From an uncultured Elusimicrobiales bacterium (lineage in GTDB: Bacteria; Elusimicrobiota; Elusimicrobia; Elusimicrobiales; Elusimicrobiaceae), in NCBI GenBank assembly GCA_910576915.1, contig CAJTJT010000003.1:62001-126000 (forward strand): a DNA stretch of 64,000 nt. Direction: 5' to 3'. Every line of letters starts with the position of its first letter. Position 1 is the first letter of the stretch. The notes under the pieces are model-generated. The model saw only the letters and a program-made list of their open reading frames with translations, ran no database searches and was not told where the DNA came from. Below are positions 8,861 to 16,662 of the stretch, one piece after another. The position numbers and the translations under genes are program-made.

Positions 8861-10245
8861 GCTTTAATATCCATAATAAGCTGGTTGATTTCGGCGGAAA
8901 AGAACGGGTCCGCTTCCACTTTTTCTTTTACTACGTCGCGCGCGTGCACGACGGTGCTGTGGTCGCGGTTGAACTCACGGCCGATTTCCGGCAGGGACAG
9001 GTCCGTCAGTTCCGTGGTTAAATACATGGCAATTTGGCGCGGCCAGGCGATAGACTGCGTTTTGCGTTTGGAATTAAAATCTTCCATTTTAATGCTAAAA
9101 CGCTTGCCGACCACTTTTTTAATCGTATTGACGTTAATGGATAAATCGTTGCCGGAAACCAAAATATCGGCCAGCAATTCTTTGGCAATCGATATGGTGG
9201 GCGTTACGCCCTGCATGCGGCAATAGGCCACTAGGCGCAAGAGGGAGCCTTCCAGCTCGCGGATGTTGGTTTGTACGCCTTCGGCAATAAAAGCAAGCAC
9301 GTCATCGCCGATATCCACGTTAATGGAATTGCGTTTTTGGCGCAGGATGGCGATGCGGGTTTCCAAATTAGGTTTTTTGATTTCCGTCGGCAGGCCGGAG
9401 AGCAGGCGGGAAGACAAACGTTCTTCCAGTTCCAGCTGCTGGGGGGTTCTGTCCGAAGAGAAAACGATTTGTTTGTTTTTGTCGAACAAAGCGTTAAAGG
9501 TATGGAAAAATTCTTCCTCGCTGGCGGCTTTGCCCACAATAAATTGAATATCGTCCACTAAAAAACAGTCCAGCGTGCGGCATTTTTGGCGGAACGAATC
9601 GTGCGATTTATTGGTCAGCGCTTTGATGTATTCGCTGACGAACTCTTCGCCGGACATATAAAGTACCTGCGCGTTAGGGTTGTTCTGCAAAATTTTATTC
9701 CCGATAGCGTGCATTAAATGGGTTTTGCCCAGGCCGGGGGAAGAATAAATAAATAAAGGATTATTGGCGCGGTTGCCCAGGTTGGTGGCGGCCGCTTCCG
9801 CCGCTTTGTAAGCGAAGCGGTTGGAAGGCGCTTCGATAAAGTTTTCAAACGTAAACGACGGAATTAAATTGGTCGGAAACGGATTCGACGCCGCCGGAAG
9901 GGGGGCGGGAGCCGCGGGTTTGGCCGGCTGGCTGAAATACTCCGGCGCGGCGGCGATTACGTCTTTGGCGGACGTAACGGCGGGAGCCGGTTCCTGCGGG
10001 GCTACATTATAGACGATGGTGATTTCCGCGCCCAAATGTTTTAAAAAAGCGTCCGTAATAATATGTTGGTACCGTTCCCGGATGGTTTTACCCCAAAATT
10101 GGTTGGGCAAAGAAATGGTCAGCGTCGTGCCTGCGTATTCAAACGCCGCGGGACGGAGCCACATGTCGTACGTATCTTTACCTATAATATTTTCAATGTC
10201 TTGAAAAACAGGGACCAGCTGGGGGTATGCTTGTAAATTATCCAC
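8845..10245 (-). CDS. dnaA: Chromosomal replication initiator DnaA
   Basis: A 466-residue protein with the four DnaA regions: an N-terminal DnaB/DiaA-interaction domain (1-80), a proline/alanine-rich linker (82-128), an AAA+ domain with Walker A GLGKTH (171-176) and Walker B FLVDDIQF, and a C-terminal DNA-binding helix-turn-helix with the signature NRDHSTVVHARD. The start codon is GTG, and it lies inside a DnaA box (10238-10246), which suggests that DnaA represses its own gene. Confidence 0.97.
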   Translation of the reverse strand: MDNLQAYPQLVPVFQDIENIIGKDTYDMWLRPAAFEYAGTTLTISLPNQFWGKTIRERYQHIITDAFLKHLGAEITIVYNVAPQEPAPAVTSAKDVIAAAPEYFSQPAKPAAPAPLPAASNPFPTNLIPSFTFENFIEAPSNRFAYKAAEAAATNLGNRANNPLFIYSSPGLGKTHLMHAIGNKILQNNPNAQVLYMSGEEFVSEYIKALTNKSHDSFRQKCRTLDCFLVDDIQFIVGKAASEEEFFHTFNALFDKNKQIVFSSDRTPQQLELEERLSSRLLSGLPTEIKKPNLETRIAILRQKRNSINVDIGDDVLAFIAEGVQTNIRELEGSLLRLVAYCRMQGVTPTISIAKELLADILVSGNDLSINVNTIKKVVGKRFSIKMEDFNSKRKTQSIAWPRQIAMYLTTELTDLSLPEIGREFNRDHSTVVHARDVVKEKVEADPFFSAEINQLIMDIKAVDNK

Positions 10246-10246
10246 A
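10238..10246 (-). promoter_or_regulatory. DnaA box overlapping the dnaA start codon
   Basis: The plus strand reads TTATCCACA, and the minus strand places the GTG start of dnaA within the box. Binding here could block dnaA expression. Confidence 0.55.
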
Positions 10247-10279
10247 ATAGTGCCGCCAAATAAAAAAATAGTTTATTAA

Positions 10280-10308
10280 ATCATACCACTTATTAAAGGG
10301 TTGGTCAA
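10280..10308 (-). promoter_or_regulatory. dnaA promoter
   Basis: On the minus strand there is TTGACC (10303-10308), a 17-bp spacer and TATGAT (10280-10285), about 35 nt upstream of the GTG start. Confidence 0.7.
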
Positions 10309-10477
10309 TTAAAAAAAGTTAAAAATAGCGTTTAATTTGTTAAAAACGCGTTATTTTTTGATTTTTTATTTTTTTGGCTGTCTAACCATTTAAAAACTTA
10401 GAATGCGTTAAAAAACGGAAATTTTTACAAAAAACTGTTTTCGGCGGGTTTATTTTAAAATAATCATTTTTTTTGCG

Positions 10478-10506
10478 TTGTGAAATGGGGGGAATAATTT
10501 TATAAT
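10478..10506 (+). promoter_or_regulatory. tpx promoter
   Basis: TTGTGA (10478-10483), a 17-bp spacer and TATAAT (10501-10506), giving a leader of about 65 nt before tpx. Confidence 0.6.
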
Positions 10507-10579
10507 AATCATAGCGGAGGAAGAGAAGAATATTATATACTGTTCTTAATAAGATTAATTATTAATAAGGGGTAAAGCT

Positions 10580-11086
10580 GTGAAGAAAGATATTAAAATG
10601 AACGGGACTCCGGCTAAAGTAACCGGGGCGGAACTTAAAAAGGGGGATAAAGCGCCTGATTTTACCTTGGTGGATAATGCGCTTAATCCCGTTAAAAAAA
10701 GCGATTTTGAAGGCAAAGTGTTGGTGATTTCCTGCGTGCCGTCGTTAGATACGCCGGTGTGCGATGTGGAAACCCGCCGTTTTAACGTGGAAGCGGATAA
10801 ACTGCCGGGGGATGTGGTGGTATTGACCGTCAGCCGCGATTTGCCTTTTGCGCAGGCCCGCTGGTGTGCGGCGAGCGGCGTGAGTAAAGTGGTGACGGTT
10901 TCCGATTACCGCGACTTTGGTTTCGCGCGCGATTACGGTGTTCTGTTAGAAGATTTAGGGTTACTTACCCGCGCCGTATTTGTAGTGGATAAACAGGGTA
11001 CCGTCCAATATGTACAATTTGTGCCGGAAGTAACGCACGAGCCGGATTATGCGGCCGTGCTGGCGGAAGTAAAAAAATTAATGTAA
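10580..11086 (+). CDS. tpx: Thiol peroxidase (Tpx-type peroxiredoxin)
   Basis: A 168-residue atypical 2-Cys peroxiredoxin that reduces hydrogen and alkyl peroxides in the cytoplasm. The peroxidatic cysteine is Cys61 in TPVCDVETRRF and the resolving cysteine is Cys96 in ARWCAASG, at family spacing. It begins with GTG after AAGGGG-type ribosome-binding bases; an ATG seven codons further in is an alternative. It starts an oxidative-stress cluster and is 15 bp before the superoxide reductase gene. Confidence 0.93.
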   Translation: MKKDIKMNGTPAKVTGAELKKGDKAPDFTLVDNALNPVKKSDFEGKVLVISCVPSLDTPVCDVETRRFNVEADKLPGDVVVLTVSRDLPFAQARWCAASGVSKVVTVSDYRDFGFARDYGVLLEDLGLLTRAVFVVDKQGTVQYVQFVPEVTHEPDYAAVLAEVKKLM

Positions 11087-11101
11087 CGGAGAATTTGGAT
11101 T

Positions 11102-11488
11102 ATGACGAAATTAAACGAAATTTATAAATGTGCCGTGTGCGGCAATATCGTGGAAGTGGTGCACGCGGGTGCGGGGGAACTGGTGTGCTGCGGCCAGCCG
11201 ATGAAACGGATGGATGAAGGCACTTCCGACGGAGCCGCCGAAAAACATGTGCCGGTGATTGAAAAAATCGAAGGCGGATATAAAGTAAAAGTAGGCAGCG
11301 TAGACCACCCGATGATTGATACCCATTATATTGAATGGATTGAACTCGTGTGCGAAAAATGCGGCAAAGTACAGCGCAAACATTTAAAACCGGGCGATAA
11401 ACCGGAAGCGGTGTTTAAATCGGATTCCGATAAAGTAATTGCGCGCGAATACTGCAACCTGCACGGCTTGTGGAAAGCTGAAAACTAA
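11102..11488 (+). CDS. dfx: Superoxide reductase (desulfoferrodoxin, 2Fe type)
   Basis: 128 residues in two domains. The N-terminal desulforedoxin domain carries the Fe(Cys)4 ligands Cys10, Cys13, Cys29 and Cys30. The catalytic domain has EKHVP (Glu47, His49), His69, His75, Cys118 and His121 for the Fe(His)4Cys site. It reduces superoxide to hydrogen peroxide without releasing oxygen, using electrons usually supplied by rubredoxin, which is encoded 1.8 kb downstream. Co-transcription with tpx would let the peroxide product be removed at once. Confidence 0.94.
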   Translation: MTKLNEIYKCAVCGNIVEVVHAGAGELVCCGQPMKRMDEGTSDGAAEKHVPVIEKIEGGYKVKVGSVDHPMIDTHYIEWIELVCEKCGKVQRKHLKPGDKPEAVFKSDSDKVIAREYCNLHGLWKAEN

Positions 11489-11494
11489 TTTGCC

Positions 11495-11526
11495 GGGCTC
11501 TGCTGAGTAGAGCGGAGCCCTTTTTT
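11495..11526 (+). terminator. Terminator after superoxide reductase gene
   Basis: GGGCTC/GAGCCC stem with an imperfect inner part, followed by six T. It separates the tpx-dfx unit from the flavodiiron gene, or attenuates read-through. Confidence 0.75.
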
Positions 11527-11546
11527 AATTTTAGGAGAACAATAAT

Positions 11547-12743
11547 ATGATGCAAGCTGTACAGATTTCGGAAAAAGTGTATTGGGTGGGCGCCATCGAC
11601 TGGAACATCCGCGATTTTCACGGTTATTCCACCAAACGCGGTACGACGTATAACGCCTATTTAATCATGAGCGAAAAACCGACGTTAATCGATACCGTAA
11701 AAAAAGAATTTTACGACGAAATGATGGAACGCATCCAAAGCGTTATCGACCCGAAAAAAATTCAAATTATTATTTCCAACCATTCGGAAATGGACCATTC
11801 CGGCGCGCTTCCGCAGGCGGTGGAAGCCATCGAGCCCGAAGAAGTGTACGTTTCCGACATGGGGTTTAAAGATATTACCGCCCAGTTCCACCGGGATTTG
11901 AAATTAAAAACTGTCAAAACCGGCGACCGTATCGACGTGGGGGGAGATACCGTTTCGTTCGTGGAAGCGCGCATGCTCCACTGGCCGGACAGCATGTTCT
12001 CCTATCTGGAAAAAGAAAACGTTTTGTTTACCAACGATGTATTCGGCATGCACTACGCCACCGGCAAACTCTTCGACGATGAAAACGAAGAACGGCTGTG
12101 GCTCTACGAGGCGGAAAAATATTACGCCAACATCGTTTTACCGTATTCGGATATTGTGCTGCGCTTTTTGGCCCAGGTGCAAAAAATGGGGCTTTCGCCC
12201 AAAATGATTGCGCCGGACCACGGTTTTATTTGGCGCAAAGATCCGTCTAAAATTATCAATTTGTACGCCAAATGGGCGGCGCAGGCCCCAAATAACAAAG
12301 CCGTCGTCGTGTATGACACGATGTGGGGCAGCACGGAAAAAATGGCCTGTTACATTACCGACGGTCTGCGCGCAGGCGGCACCGTCGTCAAACAGCTTTC
12401 CATGCACAGCAACCACCGCAGCGACGTGGTGACGGAACTGTTGGACGCGTCTGCCTTAATTATCGGTTCGCCCGTCTTAAACAGCAATATTTTCCCGACG
12501 ATGGCCGACGTGCTGTGCTACTTAAAAGGCTTGCGTAAAAAAGGTCTTATCGGTGCGGCTTTCGGTTCGTACGGCTGGAACGGTGCGCCGATTGACGAAC
12601 TGACCAAAATGCTGGAAAGCATGAATGTGCAGGTAGTGGCCCCGGCCATTAAATCGCCGTTTGTGCCCGACGAGAATATCAAAAAACAATGCCGCGATTT
12701 GGGGCTGCTTGTCAGTCAAAAAATCGCCGAAAAATTAAAATAA
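11547..12743 (+). CDS. fprA: Flavodiiron protein (A-type flavoprotein, oxygen/NO reductase)
   Basis: A 398-residue two-domain protein. The N-terminal metallo-beta-lactamase-like domain carries the di-iron motif HSEMDH (His79, Glu81, Asp83, His84) and further ligands in VFGMH and APDHG. The C-terminal flavodoxin domain (from about 255) begins with the FMN-binding loop YDTMWGSTEKMA. Such enzymes reduce oxygen to water, or NO to N2O, with electrons from rubredoxin. The flavin reductase and rubredoxin genes just downstream are its likely electron path. Confidence 0.93.
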   Translation: MMQAVQISEKVYWVGAIDWNIRDFHGYSTKRGTTYNAYLIMSEKPTLIDTVKKEFYDEMMERIQSVIDPKKIQIIISNHSEMDHSGALPQAVEAIEPEEVYVSDMGFKDITAQFHRDLKLKTVKTGDRIDVGGDTVSFVEARMLHWPDSMFSYLEKENVLFTNDVFGMHYATGKLFDDENEERLWLYEAEKYYANIVLPYSDIVLRFLAQVQKMGLSPKMIAPDHGFIWRKDPSKIINLYAKWAAQAPNNKAVVVYDTMWGSTEKMACYITDGLRAGGTVVKQLSMHSNHRSDVVTELLDASALIIGSPVLNSNIFPTMADVLCYLKGLRKKGLIGAAFGSYGWNGAPIDELTKMLESMNVQVVAPAIKSPFVPDENIKKQCRDLGLLVSQKIAEKLK

Positions 12744-12755
12744 CGCGGAGGGGTT

Positions 12756-13268
12756 ATGTCTGTTGAAGAAATTAACCGGGGGCTTAACTATATTACCTAC
12801 GGGCTTTATATTGTTACTACCGTCGACGGAGAAAAGAAAAACGGGCTGATTGTAAACACCGTTTTCCAGGTAACCGCCGAACCCGCCCGCATGGCTATTT
12901 CCGTCAACAAACAAAGCCTTACGCATGAAATGATTTTAAAAAGCCGTGTGTTTGCCGCCATGCCTCTGGAAGAATCCACGCCGCTGCCGTTTATCGGTAC
13001 GTTTGGGTTCCGCACGGGGCGCACATTTGATAAATTTGCCAAAGTTCCCTATAAAACGGGCTTTTTAGGATGCCCGGTTGTAACGGAGCACACCCTTTCG
13101 TATATGGAAGTGGAAGTGCAGCAAATGGTGGACGTAGGCACACATACGTTGTTTATCGGCGAGGTTAAAGACGCCGGCGTCTTAAAGCCCAACGGCCAGG
13201 CGCTTACGTATGCGTATTATCATAATGTGATAAAAGGCAAAACGCCAAAAGGCGCAACGCACGCATAA
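12756..13268 (+). CDS. Flavin reductase domain protein (flavoredoxin/Hrb-like)
   Basis: A 170-residue split-barrel FMN-binding protein. It matches the flavin reductase half of the high-molecular-weight rubredoxin (Hrb) of acetogens, which passes electrons from NADH to flavodiiron proteins. Here the rubredoxin half is a separate gene 30 bp downstream. A GCGGAGGGG ribosome-binding site lies 5-6 nt before the ATG, and the gene follows fprA by 12 bp. The exact electron donor is inferred, not seen. Confidence 0.8.
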   Translation: MSVEEINRGLNYITYGLYIVTTVDGEKKNGLIVNTVFQVTAEPARMAISVNKQSLTHEMILKSRVFAAMPLEESTPLPFIGTFGFRTGRTFDKFAKVPYKTGFLGCPVVTEHTLSYMEVEVQQMVDVGTHTLFIGEVKDAGVLKPNGQALTYAYYHNVIKGKTPKGATHA

Positions 13269-13298
13269 AGATTAAAAAAAGTTGGGGAGGTAATTAGT

Positions 13299-13460
13299 AT
13301 GGTAAAGTATATTTGTGAAGTTTGTGGTTACACGTATGATCCCGCCTTGGGCGACCCGGAAAACGGAATCCCGGCCGGAACCAAGTGGGAAGATGTAAAA
13401 GAAGACTGGGTTTGCCCGGTTTGCGGGGTAGGAAAGGACCAGTTTAAGCCTGAAAACTAA
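13299..13460 (+). CDS. rub: Rubredoxin
   Basis: A 53-residue protein with the two iron-binding pairs CEVC (Cys6, Cys9) and CPVC (Cys39, Cys42), the aromatic core (Tyr4, Tyr11, Trp30, Trp37) and the normal rubredoxin length. It carries single electrons and is the expected donor to both the superoxide reductase and the flavodiiron protein upstream. The ribosome-binding site GGGGAGG lies 8 nt before the ATG. Confidence 0.96.
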   Translation: MVKYICEVCGYTYDPALGDPENGIPAGTKWEDVKEDWVCPVCGVGKDQFKPEN

Positions 13461-13518
13461 AATTTGGGCTGGTTTTGAAAAAAATGCTTAAAATTTAAGT
13501 ATTTTTTTATATATCAAA

Positions 13519-13554
13519 AACGGGTCTTCCCAAGTGGGAGGGCCCGTTGGTTTT
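13519..13554 (+). terminator. Terminator after the rubredoxin gene
   Basis: A 14-bp stem (13519-13532 with 13536-13549, two G-T pairs) followed by GGTTTT. It ends the oxygen-defence operon. Confidence 0.8.
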
Positions 13555-13577
13555 CTGATACACAGAAAGCTAAACTT

Positions 13578-13592
13578 GCTATAATAACAGTA
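13578..13592 (+). promoter_or_regulatory. Extended -10 promoter giving a leaderless start
   Basis: TGCTATAAT (TATAAT at 13580-13585) ends exactly 6 nt before the ATG at 13592. No Shine-Dalgarno sequence fits between them, so transcription would begin at or next to the start codon. Confidence 0.6.
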
Positions 13593-14716
13593 TGAAAATT
13601 TTATATGTTATCACTTCTACCCAAACGGGCGGCGCGGAAAAGGCGTTGGCCGCGTTGGTGGTGCAAACAGTAAAAGAACATCAAGTAAAAGTGGTGAGTC
13701 TAAAACCGTTGGGGCCGGTGGCGCAGGAGTTGGAAAAATCCGGCGCGGAAGTGGTATCGCTAAACATGAAAGGATTTATCCCGTTTGGAATCGTAAAAAA
13801 ATTACAGGCAGAAATACTTTCTTTTCAGCCGGATATTGTACACGCGATGTTATTTAGAGGAATCGAACTCACCCGTTTAGCCTGTGCGGGTAAAGGTTTG
13901 AAACTGGTTTCTACCCCGCATTTTGACCTTTCCAAAAAGAATTTTATTCTTCGTTTTATCGATAAATTATTAAAAGATTTAGATACGTTAACGGTGGCCG
14001 AGTCGTTTTCTACCGCGCGCTATTTAGTGGAAACCCAGCATTACCGAAAGGATAAGGTTTTTCTGCTCCCGAACGGGGCGGATAAAACCGTATTTTTTAG
14101 GGATGACGCTTTACGCGATAAGATGCGTAAACAATATGGTTTTACTACGGATAATACCGTATTTATCAGTGTAGCCCGCCTGGCCCCGGTGAAAGACCCT
14201 GTCACTTTATTACAGGCCTTTCGGAATGTGTGGCGCGGTAATTCTGCCGCCCGTTTGGTATATGTAGGGGAGGGGGAAGAACGCCCTAAACTAGAAAATT
14301 TCATCCGCCAAAGCGGTATGGAAGAAGCCGTTTTGCTGGCCGGGGAACAACGTGATATTAATACCTGGCTGAATATGGCGGACGCGTTTGTGTTAACCTC
14401 AGTAGAGGAATCCTTGCCAATAGCGCTTTTAGAAGCGTTACGCGTAGGGCTCCCGTGTATGGTAACAAACGTAGGAGATATGTCCTTATGGGTAGAACAC
14501 GGGAAGAACGGTTTTGTATGTAAACCGGGGGATATTTTATTATTAAGTTGCTTTTTAACTGAGTTATTATCCCGGGAAAAAAGGGAAGAATTACAGCGGG
14601 GAGGGATGGATATTTCCCTGCGGATTGGGGATACTTCTCCACAATATCAACACCTTTATCAACAAATTTATTTAAACAGTTTTCACGTGAAAACAACTGG
14701 CGATGCTGAAAAATAG
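13592..14716 (+). CDS. GT4-family glycosyltransferase
   Basis: A 374-residue GT-B protein. It starts with the nucleotide-sugar fold (ILYVITSTQTGGAEKAL) and ends with the GT4 C-terminal domain, including VARLAPVKDP, VGEGEERP and the donor-binding ESLPIALLEAL motif with its catalytic-type glutamates. It probably adds sugar to lipopolysaccharide, capsule or glycolipid on the cytoplasmic face. The acceptor cannot be told from sequence. Two parS-like palindromes overlap its 3' end, one inside the reading frame and one at the stop codon. Confidence 0.88.
   Translation: MKILYVITSTQTGGAEKALAALVVQTVKEHQVKVVSLKPLGPVAQELEKSGAEVVSLNMKGFIPFGIVKKLQAEILSFQPDIVHAMLFRGIELTRLACAGKGLKLVSTPHFDLSKKNFILRFIDKLLKDLDTLTVAESFSTARYLVETQHYRKDKVFLLPNGADKTVFFRDDALRDKMRKQYGFTTDNTVFISVARLAPVKDPVTLLQAFRNVWRGNSAARLVYVGEGEERPKLENFIRQSGMEEAVLLAGEQRDINTWLNMADAFVLTSVEESLPIALLEALRVGLPCMVTNVGDMSLWVEHGKNGFVCKPGDILLLSCFLTELLSREKREELQRGGMDISLRIGDTSPQYQHLYQQIYLNSFHVKTTGDAEK
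14679..14694. promoter_or_regulatory. parS: parS-like site 1
   Basis: GTTTTCACGTGAAAAC is a perfect 16-bp palindrome with the conserved parS core TTCACGTGAA of the Bacillus/Caulobacter type. It lies inside the glycosyltransferase reading frame. Confidence 0.85.
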
Positions 14717-14731
14717 TTTTCACGTGAAAAC
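14716..14731. promoter_or_regulatory. parS: parS-like site 2
   Basis: A second exact copy of GTTTTCACGTGAAAAC, starting on the last base of the glycosyltransferase stop codon and 37 bp from site 1. Confidence 0.87.
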
Positions 14732-14748
14732 ATATGTGAGGAATCTGT

Positions 14749-15717
14749 ATGGAACAACGTCTGTTCTTGGTTGCATGTATTATGTATGCTTTTGCGCTGG
14801 CTACCCGCTGGCTTAAAAAGAAAGGGAAATTAACTTCTCCTGTATCGTTTGCCGGTTGGCATGCTGCTTATTTATTGTTTATTTTAAGCTGTGCGTTTTA
14901 TATGCTCCTGTTTATTATGGGTGGGGGAACCGGGGAAAATATCAGCCTGTTTAAAGTAGTTCTGTGTTCTGTGGCGGTAGTGTTAGCGGCCGGATATGGA
15001 TATATTTCGGTATTAAAAGCTCAGCCGGAACAGAAAGAAGTGGTAATGAAGAAAGATTTGGAATGGTGCAATACGGTATATTTTGCCGGGTTTGTGGCTT
15101 CGTTTGTAATGTTCTTTTTTATCCAGGCATTTAAAATTCCTTCCGAATCAATGCAAAATACCCTGCTGGTGGGGGATAATTTATTTGTAAATAAATCCGC
15201 GTATGGGTTTCGTATTCCTTTAACGAATATCCGTTTTGGAGAATTTAGCCAAATCAAACCGGGGGATATTATTGTATTTCGCTTCCCGGCTAAAGACCGT
15301 AAACAAATTAACTGTGGCGACAGCCAGTACGGGCGCGATTTTGTAAAACGCGTGATTGCTATGCCGGGGGATACGGTAGAAGTAAAAGAAGGCCAATTAT
15401 TTGTAAACGGAAACAAAGTTCCTTTGCAAGGATATGAGCGGTATGAAAATATCGCCCGGGTACCGTACCGGCCGGAAGAGGATTTGGAGATGTACCAGCA
15501 GGTATGGGAAAACCACGAACTGGATAACTATTACGGTATGTATCTGCGGGACAATTTTGGCCCTGTTAAGGTGCCGGAAAACCATTATTTTGGGATGGGG
15601 GATAACCGGGATAATTCCTGTGATTCCCGTTTTTGGGGCCCTATCCCGCGGGAAAACATTAAAGGAAAAGCCTGGTTTATCCACTGGCCGTTTAGCCGCA
15701 TGCGCATAATTAAATAG
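14749..15717 (+). CDS. lepB: Signal peptidase I
   Basis: A 322-residue membrane protease that removes signal peptides from exported proteins. The catalytic serine is Ser134 in IPSESMQNTL and the general-base lysine is Lys200 in DFVKRVIAMPGD. The closing box GDNRDNSCDSRFWG is complete. Three to four membrane helices precede the active site (about 3-20, 37-57, 68-88, 108-128), more than the usual one or two. The ribosome-binding site is GTGAGGA. A third parS-like site overlaps its stop codon. Confidence 0.94.
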   Translation: MEQRLFLVACIMYAFALATRWLKKKGKLTSPVSFAGWHAAYLLFILSCAFYMLLFIMGGGTGENISLFKVVLCSVAVVLAAGYGYISVLKAQPEQKEVVMKKDLEWCNTVYFAGFVASFVMFFFIQAFKIPSESMQNTLLVGDNLFVNKSAYGFRIPLTNIRFGEFSQIKPGDIIVFRFPAKDRKQINCGDSQYGRDFVKRVIAMPGDTVEVKEGQLFVNGNKVPLQGYERYENIARVPYRPEEDLEMYQQVWENHELDNYYGMYLRDNFGPVKVPENHYFGMGDNRDNSCDSRFWGPIPRENIKGKAWFIHWPFSRMRIIK

Positions 15718-15732
15718 TTTTCACGTGAAAAC
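15717..15732. promoter_or_regulatory. parS: parS-like site 3
   Basis: A third exact copy of GTTTTCACGTGAAAAC, again starting on the final base of a TAG stop codon, about 95 bp upstream of parA. Confidence 0.87.
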
Positions 15733-15745
15733 AACCAATCCCAAA

Positions 15746-15780
15746 CGGTCCGTTTAGCTATAAACGGACCGCTTGCTTTT
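15746..15780 (+). terminator. Terminator between lepB and parA
   Basis: An 11-bp perfect stem (CGGTCCGTTTA / TAAACGGACCG) with loop GCTA, then CTTGCTTTTT. Confidence 0.8.
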
Positions 15781-15827
15781 TATATACAATTAATGTTTAA
15801 TATACGTATATTCTATTTGGAGGCCTT

Positions 15828-16661
15828 ATGGGAGAAATAGTCGTTGTCGCCAACCAAAAAGGTGGAGTGGGCAAGACCACCACTTCTATTAATTTGTCTT
15901 ATGCGCTTGCATGTTTGGACCAGGATGTCCTTCTGGTGGATTTTGACCCGCAGGGTAATGCCGGTTCCGGTTTGGGCGTCAATGTGGCGGACGGAGAAAA
16001 ATCCGTCTACCACTTGCTGACCAAAACCGCTCCGTTTGAACAGGTGGTCCGCCAAACTTCCTGCGAAATGCTGGACGTTCTTCCCGCCTGCAAAAACCTG
16101 GCCGGGGCGGAAGTGGAACTGGTAAACGTTCGCGGCCGCGAAAACATGCTTAAAGACGCACTGGCCCCGCTGCGCGATATGTACGACTATATTATTATTG
16201 ACTGTCCTCCCTCGTTAGGTCTGTTAACGCTTAACGCCATGATGGCGGCCGACAGCGTGATTACTCCCGTTCAGTGCGAATATTACGCCATGGAAGGCCT
16301 GGCCCATTTTATGAGCACGGTAGCCAAAATTAAACAGTTCCTGCACCCTAAACTTAAAATGGACGGCGGCGTGCTTACCATGTACGATGCCCGCATGAAT
16401 CTTTCCAAACAGGTATTTGCGGAGGTCAGCCGCTATTTTGGGGAACAGGTATATAAAACCCCAATTCCGCGCAACATCCGTTTGGCGGAAGCGCCCAGCT
16501 TTGGCCAGGCTATTTTTGATTACGACCCCGCCTGCCGCGGTGCCAACGCATATATTCAGCTGGCCGTAGAATTTTTAACCCGCAGAGGCGCCAATGCGGA
16601 AATGTATAAAGATTTTAAAATGACGGGAGAAATGCCCGTAAATTACGATTTTGGAGGCTGA
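15828..16661 (+). CDS. parA: Chromosome partitioning ATPase ParA (Soj)
   Basis: A 277-residue Walker-type ATPase that opens with the deviant Walker A motif KGGVGKTT (11-18), followed by VDFDPQGNAGSG and DCPPSLGLLT. It moves ParB-parS complexes and so segregates the newly copied origin. A TTGGAGG ribosome-binding site lies 4 nt before the ATG. Together with parB and three parS sites close to oriC it forms a full parABS locus. Confidence 0.95.
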   Translation: MGEIVVVANQKGGVGKTTTSINLSYALACLDQDVLLVDFDPQGNAGSGLGVNVADGEKSVYHLLTKTAPFEQVVRQTSCEMLDVLPACKNLAGAEVELVNVRGRENMLKDALAPLRDMYDYIIIDCPPSLGLLTLNAMMAADSVITPVQCEYYAMEGLAHFMSTVAKIKQFLHPKLKMDGGVLTMYDARMNLSKQVFAEVSRYFGEQVYKTPIPRNIRLAEAPSFGQAIFDYDPACRGANAYIQLAVEFLTRRGANAEMYKDFKMTGEMPVNYDFGG

Positions 16662-16662
16662 G

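Larger units (their letters stand above)
10247..10579. other. AT-rich intergenic region with divergent dnaA and tpx promoters
   Basis: A 333-bp gene-free stretch, very AT-rich, with long A and T tracts that could act as a DNA-unwinding region for the origin. It holds one promoter for each flanking gene, annotated separately. No open reading frame or RNA gene is evident. Confidence 0.6.

Noticed and set aside
10247..10579. Additional DnaA-box cluster upstream of dnaA
   Set aside because: Apart from the box on the start codon, only AT-rich runs are present; no further TTATCCACA-type box was found there.
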